From: Mytilinidion resinicola | Lineage: Eukaryota > Ascomycota > Dothideomycetes > Mytilinidiales > Mytilinidiaceae | Assembly: GCF_010093595.1 (NCBI RefSeq) | Contig: NW_022985437.1 | Location: 955,380-1,019,379 of the forward strand | DNA: 64,000 bases | Reading direction: 5' to 3' | Shown here: positions 44,101 to 55,209 of the stretch, in pieces | Numbering within the stretch: the first letter of the stretch is position 1 | Layout of the letters: each line of letters opens with the position of its first letter | Notes under the pieces: generated by a model | What the model was told of the DNA's origin: nothing | The model's database searches: none | What the model saw: only the letters and a program-made list of their open reading frames with translations | Translations under genes and position numbers: made by a program

Positions 44101-44517
44101 TACTTTCTACTAAGCGCACAGAGTTCCTTTACAATTCTACTAATTTCCTTATAATTTGGCTTAGGCATTTTGTAGTTGTAGTACGCTGCTGTTCGTGGGT
44201 GTAGGTGAAAGTAGTAGATGGAGGGGTAAATTTTCGTTAAGCCTGTTTTTCGTTTGAGTACTACGTACGGGCTGATTTTCGATCATTGTGAAACAACCCG
44301 AGGGGGCCCGAGTAACGTTACTGTGCAAGCTGCCTTAAAAACGGAGGTTATTACTCCGACGTAGAGGGAACCTTAAAGCCTCCGCCGACCTCGCTCTCAT
44401 CACTCCCTAAGCCGCCAGTAGCCTCGGACCTTGTTCAGAATATATATTCCGCCCTCTTCCCTCTAAAGTCATATTATTGTATCCTTGTCTATCGATTTTG
44501 CTTGCAATCTGATCAGC

Positions 44518-46350
44518 ATGGCCACTGAGCCAATTGGGAAGAGTGGCTACTATGAAGAGCCCAGTATAGCAGTTGGAGAAAGACCGAAAACTGCCAGTTT
44601 TCGGCATGACCCCGAACTGGGTGCTGATGTTGTGGATATCGCGAGGATCGAGGCCGTGTATAAGTAAGACATCAAGAACCTGGTCTTGACTACTTGCTGA
44701 TGGAAGCAGAAAACTGGACCGGCGAATTATTCCAGGTATACATGCCCGATCAACTAAATTAATCATAAGACTCATTCATGATTAGCATTTTGGGTGCTTT
44801 ACTTCCTCTGCTCTGCTATCCGGTCCAATGTTGGCCTCGCTCAGACCATGAACACCAAACAGGGCCACGACCTAGCTTCAGAGCTCAATCTCACCCCGAA
44901 GCAGGTTTCTACTGGTCTAGCTTTATTCTACGTTTGCTATGTCTTATTCGACTTACCGTCTAATCTGGTCATGTCGAAGCTCAGCCCTCATGTATGGATG
45001 AGCCGTATCGTCGTCGGTGTCGGTATTATAGGGACGTGTTTGACGGCCATGAAAGCAGCATGGAGCTTTTAGTATGTCATTCTAATAACATGCCCATCCG
45101 AGCATTCTCTCATACTTTATAATAGTCTTCTCAGACTCCTGCTCGGTATTGTAATCGCTGGCATGTGGCCCGGGATGTCTTACTATCTCACTCTCTTCTA
45201 CCCGCCGTCGCGGACTGGCAAGCGTATCGGACACTACTTCACTGCCGCTCAAGTTTCCGCCGCCGTCGTCGGCTTAGTGTCAGCTGGGTTTCAAGAGATG
45301 GATGGTCTTCAAGGCCTGACTGGTTTTCAGTGGATGTTCCTTCTCTACGGGCTCGTTGGGATCGTCGTCGGCGTCTCTTTGCTATGGTGGCTTCCAGATC
45401 GCCCCTTGCCTCCTGGCGAAGTACGAAATCAGAACGGCTGGAGAAAGTGGATCCCTCAGAGCAAACCCGCTTTGACCGGGGAGGACGCAAGAATCCATTA
45501 CGAAGATCTGACCCGCGTGTACCACCGCAGCGCCTGGAACATGAAAGACCTTTGGCACGTGGTAATAGATTGGCGTCTATGGCCCCTAGTCATCATGTAC
45601 TTCGGCGTCGTAGGCGTTGGAATCGGCACCCAGAGCTACGGCACCGTCATAATTCGAGGCATCAACCCCGACCTTACCAGCATCCAGCTAAGTCTGCTCT
45701 TCGCCCCTATCTGGATTGTGAGCCCGCCACCCTATCACTTTTCCCTTCTCTCAAACGCATGTTATACTAACGCCAACCCCCAGATGGACCTCATCGCAAT
45801 CCTCCTCGTTACCCCCCTCTCGGACCGCTTCCACCACCACCGCGCCCTCTTCTTCAGCATCGCCGTCCTCTTCCAAATCGCCGGCCTCCTCATCACTACC
45901 TTTGCCAGCGACGGCTGGGCCCGCTACGGCGGCCTCCTCATCGTCGGCTTCGGCCTCGGCCCTACGGTCCCTATCACTATGACCTGGACGAACGAGATCT
46001 TCCAGCCGCGCCATGGCGAGGTAGGTGTTGCGGCTGCTAGCGCCCTTGTCTCCGGACTCGGGAATCTAGGGAGTATACTGACGACGTACGCGCTGTATAC
46101 GGGATGGCCCGAGGATGCAAAGGGGAAACATAAGTATCGGAAGAGCAATTTGGTCATGATTGGGATTCTTTGTGGGAGCATCTTGGCCGCCGGCACGATG
46201 GTGGTGTTGTTGAGGTTCTTTGGGACTCCGAGCGCTAAGAAGTTTAGTAGTTCGACTTCTACTAGCGAGGGTGAGGGTGTTGTCATTGATGGGGCGGCGA
46301 GGAGGGAGGTGCAGCAGAGGGGGCTGGGGAGGTTGTGGGTTAGGAGGTGA
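44518..46350 (+). CDS. MFS transporter, anion:cation symporter (allantoate/nicotinate permease-like)
   Basis: Five exons fit: 44518-44663, 44710-44735, 44786-45071, 45126-45717 and 45784-46350, giving 538 residues. The entry to helix 1 reads KKLDRRIIPAFWVLYFLC with IRSNVGLAQT, the Dal5/Tna1-type motif. Further family features are NLTPKQVSTGLALFYVCYV, YYLTLFYPPSRTGKRIG and the late GPTVPITMTW helix. About twelve membrane segments are present. Members carry allantoate, nicotinate, biotin-like or other organic anions with protons; the substrate here is not readable. The second exon has only 26 nt, yet its frame and splice sites are needed to rebuild RRIIPAFW. It lies just right of the repeat-rich interval. 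The first 48 residues are hydrophilic. Confidence 0.9.
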
Positions 46351-47145
46351 GAGTGGGAAGAATAGAACCAGCGTGCTTGCATGCTACAGAGATTGCTCTT
46401 ACACTGAGATGGTAGCTTCAAAAATACATTCTCATTTACGCCGAATCCCTATTTTCATACGTCACATGACCCGTTACCTATTCGAGTAAGTCTTGGCAAA
46501 ACCTCAAGCGTTGAGTCCAGATCCCATTGAAGTGGATCCTGCACCGCATCGTTCGCTTTCGTTCCAAGCCTTTGGCCAGAGGCTGCGATTCAGGTACGTG
46601 CCAAAAGACACGCAATCTGGACTCGGAATCAGACCTCATCTCTAATGTGTTTGACCTATCTTTTTTCACACTCTCGAAGCACTCCCACTACACAAAACCC
46701 TTGTCACTATCCCTAAATGTGTCGCCCAATTTAGAGCGTCACGGACTCGACATATTAAAACAGAGTGAACTTTACGCAGACTTGCTCCCCTTCCATGATA
46801 CGAGAGTTGACACAGAATGCCACTTTTCGTATGAACATCGTGTTGAGGGTTTAAGTTGGAGGGAAAGAGGGTATCTTGGTTTATTCATACTCATTCATTC
46901 GTGTTTCTATCGAGATATATCTCCCAAGGCTAAACTTGCTCAAACGACTCATCCCCAGTGGCCGCAGACTGCTCAAACCGCTTGCATCACCAGGATGACG
47001 TTGAGCGGCACGGCCTTATCTCAAAAAACCCGTCCGCAAAATAATTAGGATACAGAGAACGAAAGTGATATTCCACGGCCCCCGATGCACTTAACCACGC
47101 AAAACAGACGCTGGTTAATAGAAATCTGAAGCGAAAGCGGGTATC
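46351..47145. other. Intergenic between convergent genes
   Basis: An open frame of 173 codons (46527-47048) shows no family resemblance and no splice context, and is taken as non-coding. Nothing else was recognised. Confidence 0.45.
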
Positions 47146-48260
47146 CTATATTGTCGACACGCCCTTTGTCATCTCCCGCTTCATGCGCCGCCTATACTGC
47201 TCCCGGAACTGTATCCGGCCGATCGTGCCTAAACCCACGGCCAAGAATAGCCCGGCGGTCCATACGCACGTGACGACGAGGCCGACGGGGAAGAAGGCGA
47301 GCTTGGTGCCGGGGAGGACGTAGTTGGCGCCCTGAGTGGCAGCCGCACCGATTGCAGAAGCAGAAGCGGAGGCGGAGGGGGAAACGGGAGTGGCTGCTTT
47401 GGCGAACACGCCGTTGACGAAGGACGCTTCGGTTGAAGAGAGCGTGGTGGAAATTTGTTTCCCGGTTTTGGGACTGTTGGCTGTGAGGACAATCTGTGGG
47501 ACAAGAAGGGATTGGAGGTTGGCTCTGTTCCGTGTTAGATGGGAGGGGAATATAAGGAGTTGGAGGGCGCGTACTGTGACATGGCTGAGCCCATCAGGTT
47601 GCTGTTGATTTTGCCGACGTAGGTGAGAACTTTGAGCTCGCCTGGGGGTGCGGCGCCGGAGCCGGAGCTTTGGCGGTAGACGAGCTCGCTGCCTAGATCT
47701 ATGTCTCTCCGGACAGGTGGCCAGGATAGTGTCGAGTCGCGCTTCATGAAGGTGCCGTTGGTGGCTTGGACGGTGGCGCCAAGGTACTTCAAAGTCATGC
47801 TTACATCGGCGCTGGTGATGCCCACCCAGGGATCGATGGGCATCGAGACGTTGTACATGCGAAGTTCAGCCTCGAAGACGCCAGTGGTGTTGTCGAGGAA
47901 GGGGAGGTTGTAGCATACGGCCATGCCGGATGGATTTGAAGCCTGTCCGTTGAGAGCAGATAGGGCATTTGAGCATGCCTGCTGTGTCTGTGTCTCCCAC
48001 TTGTTCAGGTCGACCTTGGTTGCATCCCCCGACTGTGGTGTCGTCGAGATGGTGGGTGCTGATGCGGTGGCAGATGGACTCTGTCGTCGAACAAGCTTCG
48101 CTACAACATCTTCTGCGTGCCGCCGTATCTGGTGCTCGAAGTTTTCGCCGCGTGGGAGCAGATGTGATGCGTCAAGGATACCTCTCGGATGGCCGGCTGA
48201 GGCTTGGAGAACCTGAGCGGCAACAAAGAGGCTGCCAGCCAGGGCAGATTGGAAGATCAT
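47146..48260 (-). CDS. Secreted, membrane-anchored protein of unknown function
   Basis: Exon 1 47575-48260 and exon 2 47146-47524 give 354 residues. The ATG at 48258-48260 begins a signal peptide (MIFQSALAGSLFVAAQVLQASAG). The ectodomain has few cysteines (QQACSNAL, MAVCYNL) and several N-glycosylation sites (DNTTG, YNVSM, TNGTF). A Ser/Ala-rich linker follows. One membrane helix lies near the C-terminus (LAFFPVGLVVTCVWTAGLFLA), with a basic cytosolic tail (FREQYRRRMKREM). This is a type I membrane protein layout. I do not recognise the family beyond a cell-surface protein of filamentous fungi. The intron is 50 nt, phase 2. The longer open frame upstream has no ATG. Confidence 0.72.
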
Positions 48261-50164
48261 CGTGACAAAATGAGACAAGAGGTAGGATCAATCTAAGGGT
48301 ATCTGTATTAAAGAGGGTAGACAGCGAGAATGTAGATGGCGAACTGCACAGCAGCGGCTCAAAGAAGGCGCAAGAAGAGAAACTGAAGTCAGAAGGAAAA
48401 AAAGTGCAGAGAGAATTCAGGCGGAGACACTGGGCCGGCCGAGGGGTCATAATAGCTGGAGCTGGGGAGGGGTAGCTGGCAGCATTGAGACAGACGCCAT
48501 CACAGCGGACTTGGAGACGAGTCTGGAGGCATCACAGCATCAGGAGGCCGTCTGAGGGGGTTTGGCAATGGCGTGAAGGAGGCCGGTGCCTGACAGGGTG
48601 AGTAGCATGAATGACTGAATATCTTGGTTGAGACTGCTGCTGAGACGCGGGTGGAGGTGAAAGTTATGCGCCCGGGCTGGCGGAGCTCCATCGGGGCTAG
48701 CAAGGAGGGCTGGGCGGATGTCTTGAGCTAAACAGTGCTTAAAGCGAGCAAGCTCAGCGTTCTCGCGGCGATGATTGCTTGACCGGGGCTGCGCGGCGGT
48801 CAGTGGTGGTGCGGCGGCAGTGCTTGGTGAGGCTCCTTGACACAGATGAAGTCAGAGTGCTGGAGTGCCCTGCGCAGGGGGCCAGAAGACGGTGGCGCCG
48901 TTCGGCTGTGCGCCAATCAGCCCTATCTACTAGCGGGGGGAGCCAGCGGCATGGGTTTCGGATTCGAACGTTGAGCCTCTCTTGAAGGCGGCGGTGTCGC
49001 ACCTCGAAATGTGTCGACGCAGATTGGCTCGCATTCCTGGTCAGGCGAGTGCCACTGACGGTTGTCGGGCGCCCTGCTGCAGCACCGAGAGCAGCGCCAC
49101 GCGTCCTGAGCCCGGATGCCACCTACAAAAGCCTGGAGGTGCTCCTGGAGCCGCTCAACCCGCGTCGCGCTGGGCAAAGGTGCCCGTCTGTCGCGCCCTG
49201 GTGGAGATTCACGTGTCGTGGAGCCCTTGCGGAGGCAGATGGCAGAAGCAGACTCCACCGCGGCGCCAGCCCGACAGCGCATGCTCAGTGCTCTGCCCGA
49301 GGCTGCCAAGCGCGTGGTGGAGCGGTGAAGCGTCCCAGGACGTCGCCAGCTTCATTCGCTCCCTCGCAGCCCAATCGAGCTATCCGCCACCCAATCCACC
49401 GTTCCCAGGCCCAATCGCTGGCCGCGACACGCAGCGGCGCCGCCCACGATGTCGAGCGTCGGTTAATGTAGGTACAGTTCGTGGCTCGTCGGGCGCACCC
49501 TCACCACCACCACGTCCCTCTCCGCGCGCACCACACCCTTTCCGCCCTGCAGGCTGCGCGCCTTCGCTGGGCAGATCCACCGGCTGCTCTGGCACCACCC
49601 GCAGGCCGGTCGGGTCGCGCGCCCTGCGAACGCTGCACCGGGCACTGGAGTTCGGCAGAGACGAATCATCATCATACACATAACCTGCAGCGTGCTAACC
49701 CTCCGCGGTGCTCTCGTGCCCGCCAGACACTCGCCCAACGCCCGCAACATGACGGCGCAACTGCTCTCCAGCCCACTAATGCGGCCCTCCTTGCAGAGCT
49801 CCCTCTGCCAGCACACACGCCCCAGATGCACACCTGTCCAGAAGGGATGGCCTCGTTGCCCACCGCCAGCCTGCCCGCCCGGGCTCTTTTCATTCCCATT
49901 ACCCCTGTGCATTGAGTACTTCTATCTTGCACTGATACCTGCCTGCAGTCTGCGCTGCTCTCCCACTGCCCCCTCCATCTCCTCGCCCTCTGGAAATGTC
50001 ATCTTTGCTTTTCGCGTCTTCTGTTTGGGCCTCCTGCGCCTGTGTCAGCCAATAGCCGTGCAGCCTCTTTCGTATCTTTCCCATGACTGTCTGGCGTCAT
50101 TCTCTTCTTTGTCTGTTGCATCTGTCCCTGTTCATCTGATAGACTGCTCCCTACTTCTGCAGCG
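48261..50164. other. Long GC-rich intergenic region
   Basis: Overlapping open frames on both strands at 48754-49915 reflect high GC rather than genes, since none has family resemblance or clear introns. It must hold the promoters of the membrane protein and of the pseudokinase. The last 250 bp are pyrimidine-rich. Confidence 0.5.
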
Positions 50165-52087
50165 ATGCAGCACTCCTCTAACTCACCCTGGCGCTTGCCG
50201 CTGCCACAAAACTCGGCTCCCCAGAAGCACGCTTTCTCCCTTCAGCATACCGTATCCATGGTGAACTTACATGAAGAGCCCGACTGGCAGTTCCCGCGCT
50301 CGCCGCCGTCGCCATCTGCATCTACGACGTCTTCGACGACCAGTCGTAGTTCCACGCCCACCAACTCCAACAATCCGTACACCAACATGGCGAACTCGTC
50401 CACCTTGTCGTTGAGCAACAGAACTTCGCCAAACGGAAGCCCTCAATCCAGAACGCCGCAGTATACTAGTCGATCAGCTACTCCCGTTGCCCCACAGCCA
50501 GTCCGGCCTATTGTGGTGAGCACGAGCCTCACCCCCACGAGTCCTGCTACCTCTTCTGCTGGCGAGTCGTTGAGAGGAAACGACTTTCCTCTATCACCGG
50601 CGCCAAAATACCCCCAGTCACCTACTCCTAATCCCTACCGGACCAACGGTGCTGTAGCTCCACCTCCTCTACCTACTGCGTTTGTGACTCCAACCCTCCT
50701 AACCCAATACGGACGGATGTATCCCGATCTTCTGCGCCGACAAGGCTGGGAGCGCTCTACAGCACAAAGAACCTACACCTGGGCTCTGTCAAACCCTCGG
50801 ACTGCACTCTTGTTCTTTCTTTGTGACGATGTAGATTCATGGCGTAAAGCTGTAATCTACTGTCTGGAAGACGAGAAGATGCCCTTCTCCGAGGACGACC
50901 TTCAAGGGATTGCGGCGAATCCAAAGAAGGCCGTGGAAATCCAGTGGCGAGTTACTGCGAAGGAACTGCCCCAAAATGGGGGGCATGTGGAATTCCAAGC
51001 ACGCGAAACGGTACCACTCCAGCAACTGAATTTGCTCCGCTCAACAGCCGAGAAGAATGTCGACAAAGTGGCATGGCTTGGCGATTCTGACGACCGCATT
51101 CTCGTCCGCAAGCGCTTCATCTATACCCGACCCAGCCAAAAATCGTCGCTCCTAACTCAGATCGCCGACTTCAAACGACTCGACCACAGGAACATCGCCC
51201 ATGTAGTATGCTCATATGCCCAAGGCAACGTCATCGGTATCGTGACCAACTCGGCGCAGTACAGTCTGGACGACTATCTACAGTTTCCTCTGGACGCCCA
51301 TCGCGCGAAGCAACTGCTGGACTGGACCAACGACCTCTGCCAGGCGGTCGACTACCTGCATGGACAGCAGATCTCACACAGGACCATCCGCCCAAGGAAG
51401 ATACTGATCGACGGCTCGCGCATTTACCTCGCAGCTTTCGGCATATCCAGCACATCGTCTCACCACGACGAGGGCAGTCCGCACGCCCGTGACCCCTTAT
51501 CCACATCCCCACCATCACACAGCAAGCGCGCTGACCCGTCATACTTCACAGACCAGTCTTACATCTATGCCGCTCCGGAAAGCATCACGCCGCGTGCGAA
51601 GAAACCCGGTCGTCCCGCCGACGTCTTCGCACTAGGCTGCATCTTCCTCGCCATCATGACTGTGCTGAAAAGTCAGTCACTGACGTCGTTCTCTGCATAC
51701 CGTGCTGGCGGCACCCACGACGCTTCCTTCCACGCGAATGCTGACCGTGTCGCCAACTGGCGCATGCGGCTGCAGACGATGGGAGGAGGCGGGTGGGCTG
51801 GTGCGCAGAGAGAGCGGCGCGAGCAGGCGCTGAAGCTGGAGCTGAGCGTGCTGGGGTGTATAGAGGCTATGGTGAGAGAAGACCCGGGGAAGCGGGTGAA
51901 GATGCGGAAGTTGGCGCCGTACATGGCGCGCCTGTGTGAAGTCAAGGGTGCTGGTGGCAGGAGAAGGAGCTTTGACGGGCTGGGGATCAACGGACCTAAC
52001 GGGATCCAGGGCCTGAATGGGATTTTGAACGGGGCAGGCCCAGATGGGTATTATTCGCAGCGGAGGTACGAGGACTGGGGCAGGTAA
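50165..52087 (+). CDS. Protein kinase-like protein, predicted pseudokinase
   Basis: A single exon gives 640 residues. The first 180 residues are Ser/Thr/Pro-rich and probably disordered and phosphorylated. A helical region follows (YGRMYPDLLRRQGWERS, KAVIYCLEDEKMPFSED). From about 280 a kinase fold is recognisable: ILVRKRF with a Lys near 316, HRNIAHVVCSY, LCQAVDYLHGQQISHRT, AAPESI (about 469) and ADVFALGCIFLAIMTV. The catalytic loop reads HRTIRPRKIL, so the HRD Asp is Thr and the Asn is Lys. The metal-binding DFG reads AFG (about 423-425). With both missing, phosphotransfer is unlikely, and a scaffold or regulatory role is inferred. The C-terminus is Gly/Asn-rich (NGPNGIQGLNGIL). The specific family is unknown to me. 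Confidence 0.82.
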   Translation: MQHSSNSPWRLPLPQNSAPQKHAFSLQHTVSMVNLHEEPDWQFPRSPPSPSASTTSSTTSRSSTPTNSNNPYTNMANSSTLSLSNRTSPNGSPQSRTPQYTSRSATPVAPQPVRPIVVSTSLTPTSPATSSAGESLRGNDFPLSPAPKYPQSPTPNPYRTNGAVAPPPLPTAFVTPTLLTQYGRMYPDLLRRQGWERSTAQRTYTWALSNPRTALLFFLCDDVDSWRKAVIYCLEDEKMPFSEDDLQGIAANPKKAVEIQWRVTAKELPQNGGHVEFQARETVPLQQLNLLRSTAEKNVDKVAWLGDSDDRILVRKRFIYTRPSQKSSLLTQIADFKRLDHRNIAHVVCSYAQGNVIGIVTNSAQYSLDDYLQFPLDAHRAKQLLDWTNDLCQAVDYLHGQQISHRTIRPRKILIDGSRIYLAAFGISSTSSHHDEGSPHARDPLSTSPPSHSKRADPSYFTDQSYIYAAPESITPRAKKPGRPADVFALGCIFLAIMTVLKSQSLTSFSAYRAGGTHDASFHANADRVANWRMRLQTMGGGGWAGAQRERREQALKLELSVLGCIEAMVREDPGKRVKMRKLAPYMARLCEVKGAGGRRRSFDGLGINGPNGIQGLNGILNGAGPDGYYSQRRYEDWGR

Positions 52088-53366
52088 AAGCTTTTACCTG
52101 ACACTGAAGAGGTGGGAGAGAACCTTGATTGTCTACAGACTTATCACCAGGAAAGGAAGAATGAACGATGACGACCAATGAGGGATGACTACACGACGCG
52201 AATGACTGAAGATTGCAAAGGAAGCATGGACGGATGGACGGGCGGCTTGGCGAAACCGGTAGTATCTTCTTCCCGTATGTTTTTCGATTAATCCGGCGTG
52301 CTTGGAGAATCTAGCGAAGGCGTTTCATTATAAGGTGTTTTTCAGGTCGGCCCATCTGATACCCTTAAATCTCAGTTTTGAGCCTCCTTTCCTTTCTTTC
52401 TCACCGTCCCGCTCATTTCTATGCAGCGTTAAAGCATCTATCATGACGCCCACGACCCGCATCCGAGATCTCTCGCATTGAACTAGCGTTCCGCACACTA
52501 TTCTGAAGCGTTCTGCATCTCTGCGTTGTATTCATCTGACAGCGTTCCGAGCAACACCCATTTCAGCGTGCATAATTCTTTCCTATTCTTCTTTCTCGTA
52601 GTCTTGTTTGGATCGGCGAACGGAAGATATAGGCTGGCGCAGGTATATGAACATGGGTTTTGGAATTTTTTATCATCCTCCGATATAGCCACCTCTATCA
52701 CGAACAATATTACGATACATTATATATACGTTGATAGACCATTCTATGAATGACTGAATCAGTAGTTTGAGCTGAAATGCTTGATAGGCTAGAAACATTG
52801 TCGAAGGGCCCTGTGGCCCCTCGATGTTTCGGCAAGCACAATGTAATCGAAAGCCTCGAGCGTGATTTGCAGTCTTCGCCTCGTATGATGGAAAGATGAC
52901 GTTTAAATCGAAGTCTAATCAGCACGATCGCCGGCAAAGAACGAAACCTGGCCCTGAAGCAGCCCTGAAAGGTCGACTGCGCTAATGACTTTACGCTTCT
53001 TACTCCCAGCGAAGAATCACTGTATCAGGACTAGCTGTATGATGAATGGGTAGGGTCTGGAGGATGGATAAAGTGTTTTCGTTTTATACAGATACGTCTA
53101 CAGCCAAATGCACAGAAACACCATCCCAGAGCCCGTGTCGCTCGATGCAGACAGACGCAAGCGGAATCCGCTTCTCGTTCTTCTTCTTTGCTCCTTCTAT
53201 GATACAAAATGGCCCCCGCCACCAGCCACCAGCGGATATGCCTTGCTCCGTCCCTTCTTTTCTATCATACCCAAATGACTGCCAAAATGTAGATGGGTGT
53301 TTGGTAATACACACGAGAGAAAAAAGCGGCCCTCGTTGCGGGCCACAGACCAAACGTGTGACGCAT
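52088..53366. other. Intergenic between convergent genes, nothing recognised
   Basis: A 1.3-kb spacer after the pseudokinase and before the 3' end of mL44. No repeat or gene is seen. Short open frames on both strands lack family resemblance. Confidence 0.5.
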
Positions 53367-54575
53367 TCACACAATTACCTCCCCAATATCCACGAGGTTC
53401 GGTTTCCACTTCGTCGGCTCCATGCCCTCTGCGTCTGACGGGAGCGTTACGTCCAGCGGCTTGTACAGGTACCAGCTCTTGAGTGCCATGACCGCGGCCC
53501 GGACCCGCGCTTCGTCTAAGCTACCGCCCGCCCCTTCGCCGAGCTTATCTCTCCCACTGTACACGCCCACTACGAACACTGGATGCCTGCTCGCTCGCCC
53601 CGTTTCAGATATCAGCCGCGCTACCGGCGGCTCGAATCCCTCCCGCGCACATAACTTGCTCAGATCGACCGTCGGCGTGCGGAATTCGAACATCTTCGAC
53701 AGGTCCAGCGTCCGGCTGAGCCAGTGGCTCGCGAAGAAACGTTTTGTGGTAGCCCGGCCACAGTGCAGGTACGTCGCGCCCATGAGCGCACGCACGAAAC
53801 TCTCGGCCGCGATATCGAGCGGCACAGGCTGCGAGGGCTCCGGCGTCGTCATGCGCATGTCGCCGAATTGGTCGTCGTAGACGATCTTAGAGGTGATGCC
53901 GCGCCGCCAGCCCTTCTGCTCGTTGGGCCGCCCCGTGCCGCGTGGCGCAAACTCGCCCCAGGCCGCGCCGGCAGCCAGTCTGCGGTATTGTAGTAGACCC
54001 GGGTCGACTTCTCCGCCGGGCTCGGCGACAGATTCAATGCCCCATTCTTTTGCCATCAGGGCGAGGGCCTTGGTGCCGACGTAGGCAGACTGCGCGGCGA
54101 AGAGGACGGAGATGGGGAGGCGGGGGTAGTTGCAGAGGAGATATTCGCTAGTGTAGAGGCCGAGGAGGTTTGAGCCCAGAATCGCGAGGGAGGTATTGTT
54201 GAAGTTGGGATCTGGATCCGCTGACTCGTGCACGAGCGCTCGAGCGAGGGTTTGGATGGGGAGGCGCGGAGGGAGGGAGAGACGGGCGTGGAGGGCGGCG
54301 AGTTTAGCTGACTTTAGAGCGGCGGAGGGGGGCGGCGATGGGAGTGCTTCCGGGGGTATTGAGACATCGTCATCGCGCTGTGATAGTTCTGTTGACTCGT
54401 CGGCATCGAGAGGAGGAAATGTGTCGCCGGCTGAGGTCGATTGAGAACGGCAGCTATGAGGTTGTTGGTATGGGGAGAGGTGATGCTGCAGCGGTCGAAG
54501 GGGACATTGAGGGCGGAATTGCGTCCGAGGGGCTAGGAATTGCGATCCCCATCGTTGTATGCGTATTCGCTTCAT
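53367..54575 (-). CDS. mrpl3: Mitochondrial large-subunit ribosomal protein mL44 (MRPL3), RNase III-like
   Basis: One exon gives 402 residues from the ATG at 54573-54575, chosen because MKRIRIQRWGSQFLAPRT begins an Arg-rich, acid-free leader. An ATG at 54668 in frame would add 31 residues. The fold is RNase III plus double-stranded RNA-binding domain, as in mL44: ALVHESADPDPNFNNTSLA and LGSNLLGLYTSEYLLCNYP resemble the RNase III signature but lack its acidic catalytic set. ALMGATYLHCGRATTKRFF follows. The end has the dsRNA-binding half (PVFVVGVYSGRDKLGEGAG). It is a structural part of the mitoribosome near the exit tunnel. It sits head to head with an 87-aa small membrane protein gene, 219 bp apart. 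Confidence 0.85.
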   Translation of the reverse strand: MKRIRIQRWGSQFLAPRTQFRPQCPLRPLQHHLSPYQQPHSCRSQSTSAGDTFPPLDADESTELSQRDDDVSIPPEALPSPPPSAALKSAKLAALHARLSLPPRLPIQTLARALVHESADPDPNFNNTSLAILGSNLLGLYTSEYLLCNYPRLPISVLFAAQSAYVGTKALALMAKEWGIESVAEPGGEVDPGLLQYRRLAAGAAWGEFAPRGTGRPNEQKGWRRGITSKIVYDDQFGDMRMTTPEPSQPVPLDIAAESFVRALMGATYLHCGRATTKRFFASHWLSRTLDLSKMFEFRTPTVDLSKLCAREGFEPPVARLISETGRASRHPVFVVGVYSGRDKLGEGAGGSLDEARVRAAVMALKSWYLYKPLDVTLPSDAEGMEPTKWKPNLVDIGEVIV

Positions 54576-54794
54576 CAAAGGCCGCGCTGAGCAAGCGAAA
54601 GGAGCGTGGTGGAGGGAGGAGCGGCGGGAGTTGGGATGGCTATGTCGTGTGTCTCCTTGACCACCCATAATCAAAATTTCTGGCTGGCGTCGAGCTTCGC
54701 GCCAAGCTTCAGCCCGTTCCGTATCATTCCGCGTCAACTTCAACCGCAGACAACGACGACACGGACAGCTCTCCCACCCGCTCTCTCACTCACA
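54576..54794. promoter_or_regulatory. Shared divergent promoter, mL44 and small membrane protein
   Basis: Only 219 bp separate the two start codons, so both promoters and leaders must lie here. No specific factor site was recognised. Confidence 0.5.
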
Positions 54795-55158
54795 ATGGCC
54801 GGAGGAAAGATCCCGTACGTGTGGAAGCTGCTCTGCCCTCTCCAATTGCATCCTGCTAACTTGTCAGATACCCAAAGCACGTCTGGTCGCCGGCCGGAGG
54901 CTGGTACTCGCAGCCCGCAAACTGGAAAGCCAACACGGCCATCATGAGCGGCGTCGTCCTCGGAATCACAGCAATCGCCTGGTCCATAAGCGCAGAGCGG
55001 GAGTTCCGGAACAAGATGCCAGAGAAGGGCAGATTCTTCCCCAGCCGATAGTGAGTGGTGACCCATGTACCCGAGCGCGGAGACTGACGTCTCGAAGCTG
55101 GAGCAAGCAGATCAGGGAACACGAAGCAGCAGAGGCAGCGAAAGAAAGTGGATCGTAG
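54795..55158 (+). CDS. Small single-pass membrane protein (87 aa), probably mitochondrial
   Basis: Three small exons fit: 54795-54814, 54868-55050 and 55098-55158, giving 87 residues. The sequence opens MAGGKIPYPKHVWSPAGGWY, has one hydrophobic helix (AIMSGVVLGITAIAWSIS) and then RNKMPEKGRFFPSRYWSKQ with an acidic, alanine-rich tail. All three introns and exons are needed: without intron 2 the frame stops right after PSR. This layout, a short matrix arm, one helix and a basic arm, is common among accessory subunits of respiratory complexes. I recall similar small proteins in filamentous fungi but cannot name the subunit with confidence. It shares a promoter with mL44 and ends 51 bp from the PfkB gene stop. 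Confidence 0.8.
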
Positions 55159-55209
55159 CGGGGGCGTTTGAGGGGCGTCAATTGGGAATCCTTGTGTTTG
55201 CTGGGGCAC

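Larger units (their letters stand above)
41839..44517. other. Repeat-rich, gene-free interval
   Basis: Holds a fold-back element, an LTR pair, AT-rich relic DNA and short direct repeats (listed separately). Near 42409-42447 a CCCTAAAA(A)GTACATAAAATA-like unit occurs twice. No intact gene is seen. It looks like a local sink for mobile DNA between two gene blocks. Confidence 0.65.

Noticed and set aside
46527..47048. 173-codon open frame
   Set aside because: No family resemblance or splice context, and it lies between two convergent genes where UTRs are expected.
48945..48990. tRNA-like B-box (GATTCGAACG) on the minus strand
   Set aside because: The flanking bases do not form a T-arm stem and no matching A-box or acceptor stem is present.
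48754..49915. Overlapping open frames of 100-230 codons on both strands
   Set aside because: High GC lowers stop frequency. The frames overlap in all directions, show no recognised domain and no splice structure.
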